Source: Flaccisagitta enflata (Eukaryota; Chaetognatha; Sagittoidea; Aphragmophora). Taken from it: DNA of 64,000 bases. Position numbers and translations under genes: made by a program. Below are positions 57,441-64,000 of the stretch, piece after piece. Every line of letters starts with the position of its first letter. Position 1 is the stretch's first letter. Under the pieces are notes generated by a model. That model saw only the letters and a list, made by a program, of their open reading frames with translations, was not told the origin of the DNA and ran no database searches. The stretch covers positions 20,212,001 to 20,276,000 of the forward strand of contig OZ231128.1 of the NCBI GenBank assembly GCA_965153355.1, given 5' to 3'.

Positions 57441-57682
57441 ATCTAAACCATTAAATGAAAAGTTTAGATTAAGATTGGCATATGAAATTTTATCCATGCA
57501 TAATGTTTCAATTCACAATTATGAGAAACACATGGAAAAATTTTTCAGTTTACTTTATTTTTTGATAATCATGATTCATTTAGCATGGGAAGCAAATTTT
57601 ATATCAATTTTCAACCAGGCGTCTATAAAGTTGAGCAAAGGGTTTAGAGCTGTGGAAGAAAATAAAAAGCTTGAAGAAAAAA
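57441..57682. other. spacer between satellite arms, no gene seen
   Basis: A/T-rich unique sequence. A frame continues from the satellite for about 90 codons but has no other support. Confidence 0.4.
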
Positions 57683-58322
57683 ACAAGGCTGGATATACAG
57701 TGGAATCCCACCTTAGTGGCACCTTTATTTAAGGGATATCCGCATTCAAGAGACAACACTGTCTGGTCCCGAATTTTTTCAAAAAACCTCTATTTAAGAA
57801 ACCTCTATTTAAGGGATATTCGGATTTAAGAGACAAGTTTTTGAAAACATCCCTTATATCAAGGGAAATTTTAGGTAATTTGTCGGATTTTGGAAAAAAA
57901 TTTGTATTTTACAGACAATTTTTTGGAAAAAGATTTGTTGCAAAATGATGAAATACTTCCTCTGCCATGAATATCCTGCCATAAATCTAATTATTCATTG
58001 TTGATAGACATACTTAAAGCAAAAGGATGTGGTTACACTATAAATTTAATAAGCTTTAATAACTAATATAATAATCCTTGATAAAATGATGAATTCAATT
58101 TAAGGGATTTTGGATTTAAGAGACAAAAATAGTCAGTCCCTAGAAATCCCTTAAACAGAGGTCCCACTGTACAGCCAAAACCAGTTGCTGACTGGTGGGC
58201 AGGGGCTGAAATGCGCGTTTTCACACTTTTTGACTCGTGCTGATGGACGGACGGACGGATGGACCGATGGACAGTCGGACGGATGGACGGACAAAAACTC
58301 TTAGAGTTGCATGTCTGCAACA
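57683..58322 (+). mobile_element. HINE-like element, subfamily C, split by a mariner-type MITE
   Basis: ACAAGGCTGGATA at 57683-57695 continues at 58172 with CAGCCAAAACCAGTTGCTGA and CTGGTGGGCAGGGGC; core GCGCGTTTTCACACTTTTTG; GGAC repeats; hairpin GTTGCATGTCTGCAAC at 58306-58321. Joined around the insertion it follows the family order exactly. Confidence 0.8.
57698..58169. mobile_element. mariner-type MITE, 472 bp, TA target duplication
   Basis: Left CAGTGGAATCCCACCTTAGT and right (other strand) CAGTGGGACCTCTGTTTAAG; TA at 57696-57697 and 58170-58171. Internal TATTTAAGGGATAT and TTTAAGAGACAA repeats. Confidence 0.85.
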
Positions 58323-58329
58323 AAAAAAG

Positions 58330-58525
58330 AAGAATTTTGAAGATATAACACATTTTGTAGTACCAAGATAAAACTTTATTACAACATCACTATTTAACAT
58401 TATCTAAACCTATAATTATACTGTTTTTTTGCTTTTTGGGGAAGAAAATCATAGATTATGTAACGCAACGCAATGCATCACTGGTATGGATGGACTGACA
58501 CAGCAAGGTGTAGTAGCGTGTCCGC
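58330..58525 (+). repeat. fragment of the GTATATTCTTGAGT family, then a HINE-like 3' end
   Basis: AAGATATAACACATTTTGTA, ACATCACTATTTAACATTAT and TTTGGGGAAGAAAATCATAG match 20007-20254; then GGTGTAGTAGCGTGTCCGCG and ACTAAAAA is a HINE-like 3' end that abuts the satellite. Confidence 0.55.
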
Positions 58526-60420
58526 GACTAAAAAGACAAAGTGACAGAAAAGACATGAAGAGACATGAAGAGACATAAAAAACCATAAAGAGACATAAAG
58601 AGACAAAAAGAGACAAAAAGAGACATACAGAGATATGCAGAGACATAAAGTGACATGAAGAGACATATTTAGGCAAAAAGAGCTAGAAGGAAAAAAAAAC
58701 ATAAAAAAAACAATAAACTGACAAAAAAAGACACAAAGAGACAAAAAGATAAAAAAAGACATGAAGAGACATACAGAGACAAAAAGAGAAAAAAACAAAC
58801 AAGGAGAGACATAACCGACACAAAAAGACAAAGAGACAAAAAAAGACACCAAAAGACATGAAAAGACATAAAGAGACATTAAGAGACAAAAAATGGTAAA
58901 AACAAACAAAAAGAGATAAAAAAAACATTCAGAGACAAAAACAGACATAAAAAGACATGAAGAGACATAGAGAGACAAAGAAAGACAAAAAAAGACAAAA
59001 AGAGGCAAGGGGAGACAAGGAGAGACAAGGAGAGACAATAGAGACAACAAAAGACATAAAGAGACAAAAAAAAAAACATGAAGAGACATAAAGAGACTTA
59101 AAGAGACAAAAAGAGGCAAGAGGAGACAAGGAGAGACAATAGAGACAACAAAAGACATAAAGAGACAAAAAAATGCACAAAAAAGACATAAAAAGATAAA
59201 AAAGACATTAACAGACATGGAGAGACAAAAGAGACATAAACAGACAAAAATAAACAAAACAAAAAAACAAGCACAAACAAGAAGAGACAAAAGAGACAAA
59301 AAGATACTTAAAGAGACATAAAAAGACAAAAAAAGACTTAGAGAGACATGAAGAGACATAAAGAAACATAAAGAGACAAAAAGAGACAAAAAGAGGCAAG
59401 AGGAGATAAAGAGAGACATGAAGAGACATAAAGAAACATAAAGAGACAAAAAGAGACAAAAAGAGGCAAGAGGAGATAAAGAGAGACAAAAGAGTCAACA
59501 AAAGACATAAAGAGACAAAAAAAACATGAAGAGACAAAAAGAGGCAAAAGGAGACAAGGAGAGACAAAAGAGATAACAAAAGATATACAGAGACAAAAAA
59601 ATGCATATAGACACAAAAAAGACATAAAAAAAATAAAAAAAGACATAAAAAGACATGAAGAGACAAAAAGAGACATAAAGAGACAAAAGTAAACAAAAAC
59701 AAACAAGAACAAACAAGAAGAGACAAAAGAGACAAAAAGAGACATAAAAAAACAAAAAAAGACTTAGAGAGACATAAAGAGACATAAAGAGACATAAAGA
59801 CACAAAAAGAGACAAAAAAAGGCAAGAGGAGAGAAGGAGAGACAAAAGAGACAAAAAAAGACATAAAGAGACAAAAAGAAAATGAAGAGACAAGAAGAGA
59901 CATAAAGAGACATAAAGAGACAAAAAGAGGCAAGAGGAGAGAAGGAGAGACAAAAGAGACAACAAAAGACATAAACAGACAAAAAAAGACATGAAAAGAC
60001 ATAAAGAGACATAAAAAGACAAAAAGAGACAAAAAGAGGCAAGAGGAGACAAGGAGAGACTAAAGAGACAACAAAAGACATAAAGAGAGAAAAAATGCAC
60101 ATAGACTCAAAAAAGACGTAAAAAGACATAAAAAAGACATGAAGAGACACAAAGAGACATAAAGAGACAAAAATAAACAAAAACAAACAAGAACAAACAA
60201 GAAGAGACAAAAGAGACAAAAAAAGACAAAAAGCCATAAAGAGACATAAAGAGACAAAAAGAGATAAAAAAGACATGAAGAGACACAAAGAGACATAAAG
60301 AGACATCAAGAAACAAAAAGAGATAAAACAACACATAAAAAGATAAACAGAGACATTAAGAGATATAAAGAGACATTAAGAGACAAAAAAAGACAAAAAG
60401 AGAGAGAAAGAGACAAAAAC
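58523..60420 (+). repeat. (AAAGAGACAT)n satellite, arm 2, with higher-order repeats
   Basis: About 180 units; the unit is the reverse complement of arm 1. Blocks with GAGGCAAGAGGAGACAAGGA followed by CAACAAAAGACATAAAGAGA recur at about 59020, 59110, 59460, 59540, 59930 and 60040, a higher-order structure. Minus-strand ORFs of up to 323 codons are translations. Confidence 0.9.
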
Positions 60421-60640
60421 TAACAAAAGAGACATGAAAAGACGAGAGGTCACATGAAGTGACAAGAAGAGACAAAAAGAGAAAAAAAAATACAAAAACA
60501 GACAAAACCAGACAAAAACAGTTCTATTCTTAGAAACACTAAGTTAAATTTAGTTCAGTTTAGTTGAGTAGGAAAAAAAGACATGATAAGACATGAAGAG
60601 ACATAAAGAAATATAAAGAGACATGGAGAGATATGAAAAA
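60421..60640 (+). repeat. degenerate edge of satellite arm 2
   Basis: Diverged GACAAAAACA and GACATGAAGAGACAT units with a CTAAGTTAAATTTAGTTC insertion. Confidence 0.6.
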
Positions 60641-60974
60641 AACCTTCAGTTGAAAAATTATCCAAATTGGACGCAATTCCAAAGAGTAGCTAGTTTGGCT
60701 TAGGTTTAGCTATCTCCAAGCTCGATTTGGTAATCTCTGGTAAGGCAAGTGTCGGAAGAAGAAACTAAAACAAAAGAGCAATGCCAGAGAGGTCAAATCT
60801 GCAAATGTTTATTATTAAAACAACAACTCTTAACGTCGGAATAAGGACCTGTAAGTTGATATAGTGTATCCTTACATAGTGGAGTATAGTTGAATAACAA
60901 AATTATGAACTAACTCACTGTAGTTCAAAAAATAGCTCGATGTCCCTCAGCTGCTATGACAACAATTATACTGT

Positions 60975-61310
60975 GTTGCACCCTACTTTTAAAAACCATT
61001 TTTCAAAAAAATATTCTGTGATTTTTTTTTCTAAGTCCCCAACGTGCGGAACAAAAATTTTCTAAGTTTTTTGAGAAAAAAAATTGAAAATACAAGATCT
61101 TGGATCTAGGCAAATCAGAAAATTTCCTATCGATTGCACCCCACTTTTAAAAACCATTTTTCAAAAAAATATTTTGTGATTTTTTTTTTAAGTCCTCAAC
61201 GCATGACACAAAAATTTTAAAAGTTTTTTTGAAAAAAAGTGAAAATGCAAGATTTTGGATCTAGGCGAATCAAACAATTTCCTATCGATTGCACCCCACT
61301 TTTTTTTTCA
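60975..61310 (+). repeat. 155-bp tandem repeat, 2.2 copies
   Basis: TTGCACCC[T/C]ACTTTTAAAA starts at 60976 and about 61133, with a partial third at 61287; each copy has AAGTCC[C/T]CAACG and TTTTGGATCTAGGC-type segments. Confidence 0.8.
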
Positions 61311-61839
61311 GAAAAAATCCTTAAAAAGGGCTTTTTTGGGGGCCCCTAAGGGCCCCTAAGTCGTTCAAAATTTTGGTTAATGAGATCAACAGAGTTATGT
61401 GCATATACCAAGGTATCTTTCAGGACCAAATTAAGGCTGATTCATTAGACCTCAAGCTCATGCCGTTAATCCCTCTGGCCCGGCCACATTTAAAAGAGAA
61501 ATCGGAAAATTCACCAGGACTCAGATTCCGGATGTAAGGTCAATCTCTAACTGATGCCATGTTTTTCAAAATGCAAAATTTTGAATTCAGAGACAGATTT
61601 GGTTTTTTACGCGAGACATGTCAATGCACAAAAATCAATTTTTGTTAAAAATCCATCAATTTCGCATGCTTTTTTTCTCACATTTCCTAAGCATATGGTA
61701 CAGAAAAACGTTTTTCTATGCAAAAAATTGATGATTGCCAACCAGAAATCCTTTATCTATTTAAAAATTCTTTGAATAGATAAGATAAAAAATATCATAT
61801 AAATCGTTTTGACTTGTCAAATCGCGAACTCGTTTGCAC

Positions 61840-61987
61840 TGTGACTTAAATAAATCAAAATGACTTAAGATAACGTAAAATGACAAAAAAAAAAAAAAAA
61901 AAAACAAAAAACTAAGCGATATGGATGGACCAACCGACCGACCGACAGACGGACAGAGTGGGTCATAGAGTCGTGTGCACGCGACTT
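61840..61987 (+). mobile_element. HINE-like element, subfamily A, 3' half
   Basis: AAATCAAAATGACTTAAGAT, an A run, AACTAAGCGATATGGATGGA, GACC repeats, AGAGTGGGTCATAGAGTCGT and GTGCACGCGACTTAAAA. The 5' end is absent. Confidence 0.65.
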
Positions 61988-62201
61988 AAAAGGCTGGATA
62001 CAAGCTGGGATTTTACCTGTGTGGCTTTGAAGAGTGTGAGGAAGAAATAACAAGGGTATCAAAGCAGAAATAAAATGGATTTTGAACTTTTGAAACAGAA
62101 TTTGACAAACGCTGATTGCGAACTGCGAAGACCAGAGACGAATAGATCGACCAATCAACCGTTCTAGAAGAGACTCAAGAGTGTAGAGCATAGCACTGTC
62201 A

Positions 62202-62202
<1 letters not shown>

Positions 62203-62260
<58 letters not shown>
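62203..62260 (+). repeat. (TC)n microsatellite
   Basis: Pure TC; 50 bp upstream of a pure GA array of opposite strand sense. Confidence 0.97.
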
Positions 62261-62263
<3 letters not shown>

Positions 62264-62307
62264 TTTGATCATCGTCAAGCGCTTATCTTCTTGGATGTAA
62301 ACAAAAG

Positions 62308-62407
<100 letters not shown>

Positions 62408-62548
62408 TCAAAAGGGTATGGGGAATGGGGGGGGCGTAGCAGTGTTTCCCTGATACTGGTTCATAGGCACCTTGTATCACAACAGAGCTTAGATAAAAAT
62501 TTAGGTGGGTACTGGGTTTTCAAAAAAAGGTGAGAAACTAAACCATGG

Positions 62549-62712
62549 CCGAGTAAATGGCCAATAAGAAGTTGCATGCAGGTGGGCAGGGTCAGTATTA
62601 CGGGTGGGCAGGGGCTGTATTGCCAATAACGCGTTATCCATCCATCCATTTCGTGTTATTGATGACAGACCTTCCCTCAGACTTTAGACGGACACAGAGC
62701 CAGCGACTAAAG
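62549..62712 (+). repeat. HINE-like fragment, degraded
   Basis: AGTTGCATGCAGGTGGGCAG, CGGGTGGGCAGGGGCTGTAT, then CAGCGACTAAAG at 62701. Both ends are recognisable, the core is diverged. Confidence 0.5.
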
Positions 62713-62719
62713 CAATTTT

Positions 62720-63076
62720 TAGTCGCGTGCACGCGACTCTACACCCCGCTTTGTCCGTCGGTTGGTCGGTCGGTCGGTTGGTTGGTTGGTCACACTTTAC
62801 TTTTTTTATCACTTTTATTTCTTTAAGTAATTTTAAGTCATTCTAAGTCATTTTAAGTAATTTTAAGTCATTCTAAGTCATTCTAAGACATTTTAAGTCA
62901 TTCTAAGTCATTTTAAGTCATTTTAAGTCATTATTGTTATTGTAGTCAATATAGTCCTTTTCATCATTTTAAGTCATTCTAAGTCGTTTTAAGTCATTTT
63001 TCAGTCATTCTAAGTCATTCTAAGCCATCTTAGATTATTTATGTCCTGCACGCGACTTATAGGTGTTGGCCTTGTT
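62720..63076 (-). mobile_element. HINE-like element, subfamily A, complete short copy
   Basis: Perfect palindrome AGTCGCGTGCACGCGACT at 62721-62738, CTACACCCCGCTTTGTCCGT, GGTCGGTTGG repeats, CACACTTTACTTTTTTTATC, (TTTTAAGTCA)n core, GCACGCGACTTATAGGTGTT and GGCCTTGTTTA. Confidence 0.82.
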
Positions 63077-63436
63077 TATTGAACACCAAGTAGGTGGAGC
63101 CATTTCAGATACCAACTGGTGAATCCGGCGTTTAGGAGGACACTGTTTATTCACACCTGTGTATTACTAAGCATGCATGTATCTGGAATATCCTTGGATG
63201 ACTTAAGGACAAGTTGCATAGTTGAGGGCCAAAGAGCTGAATATTAGAGGGTATTGAAAATAGAAGGAGCAATTCGAACAGCATCTATTTGCCATGGATA
63301 CAATCTTTACTCTTGCAAAAACAAACAGGGGAAAATCTCTCAAAATCTGTCTAGGAATGGCTGGTTTAGAAATGTGAGAAGGCAGAAAAACTCTCTCACT
63401 GTTAATGTTAATGAATCTGCGGGGAACAAAAAATAG

Positions 63437-63555
<119 letters not shown>

Positions 63556-63848
63556 GGCGACTGTTGCAAATGAGTCTGGAGTTCTTTTAAATTAGGAGAC
63601 ATTCAAGAGGAATTTAAATTTAGTGTGTCTGTGGTTGACAAAGAAAAGAGTATACACTGTACAATTTGTCACTGGCGAGTTCCTCTGCCATTCCTACTGT
63701 CACTATCACTGTCACTGTCACTGTTACAATATATTCTGAGATTCTGCCACCTTCGTTTGCCAATTATCTGCCCTTTCCATTTGCTTTTATATTCAACCTT
63801 TTGTACTTATGCACTTGATTTTCATTTGCCTTTGTTTTTGCATCTTTT

Positions 63849-64000
63849 TAAGTCGCTTGCATGCGACTCTATAACCCGCTATGTCGGTTGATCGGTCTTT
63901 GCCTCTGCTGCCTCCACCTTTGCCTCTGCTTCTACCTCGGGATTTGCCTCTACTGCCTCCTCTTCTGGAAATGCTTCTACCTCGGGCTTTGCCCTTGCTG
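63849..64000 (-). mobile_element. HINE-like element start, cut by the window edge
   Basis: Hairpin AGTCGCTTGCATGCGACT at 63850-63867, TCTATAACCCGCTATGTCGG, then a new array of GCCTCTGCTGCCTCCACCTT-type units. The 5' end is beyond the window. Confidence 0.6.

Noticed and set aside
56476-57732. Several long plus-strand ORFs (up to 323 codons) rich in Cys, Leu, Phe and Ser
   Set aside because: All three frames are open because the 10-11-bp satellite has no stop in them; composition is that of the repeat.
58478-60336. Long minus-strand ORFs of the same composition
   Set aside because: Translations of the inverse satellite arm in all frames.

Overview
This window looks like nuclear DNA from an animal, probably an invertebrate; I cannot name the species. 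The animal signals are a run of calcium-binding EGF exons, interrupted genes with canonical GT-AG junctions and conserved phases, a LINE C-terminal fragment, and many DNA transposon remnants. Most of the open reading frames are translations of microsatellites and are not genes. Simple arrays such as (GA)n, (TTC)n, (CAA)n, (GACC)n and (GTCN)n occur every 1-3 kb.

Layout. (1) 64-3877, minus strand: the 3' part of a secreted or membrane gene with one cysteine-rich exon followed by four 114-nt cbEGF exons; it runs off the left edge. A 1.56-kb mobile element sits in its large intron. (2) 6.85-8.45 kb: a decayed, intronless coding remnant. (3) 10.6-26.9 kb, plus strand: the main gene region. A 2.4-kb low-complexity ORF with a transmembrane segment (10639-13061, frameshifted in a CAA array) is followed by a chain of small exons ending in a stop at 26886. 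From 15455 on, every splice phase agrees. The 100-nt exons at 17082 and 20923, and a related 84-nt exon at 23804, encode the same short amphipathic helix module. No family was recognised. Introns and one apparent exon are filled with nested transposons. (4) 27-56 kb: gene-poor DNA with arrays, a hairpin element, a LINE tail and transposon remnants. (5) 56.4-60.6 kb: two long blocks of one 10-11-bp satellite in opposite orientation. (6) 60.6-64 kb: more repeats and elements.

The dominant interspersed family has about 30 complete or partial copies. One end is ACAAGG followed about 20-30 bp later by a 10-bp motif. The other end is a GACN microsatellite followed by a hairpin such as AGTCGCGTGCACGCGACT and then CTAA. 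The 10-bp motif near the first end is the reverse complement of the hairpin's distal arm, and the two change together between copies. This layout (asymmetric inverted repeats, 3' hairpin, GTCY-type microsatellite, variable tandem core, insertion in A/T-rich sites) agrees with Helentron-associated elements (HINEs: DINE-1, mini-me, pearl). That assignment is inference. Each long copy carries a different internal tandem array.

There are no clear tRNA or rRNA genes and no CRISPR array; eukaryotic promoters could not be called.
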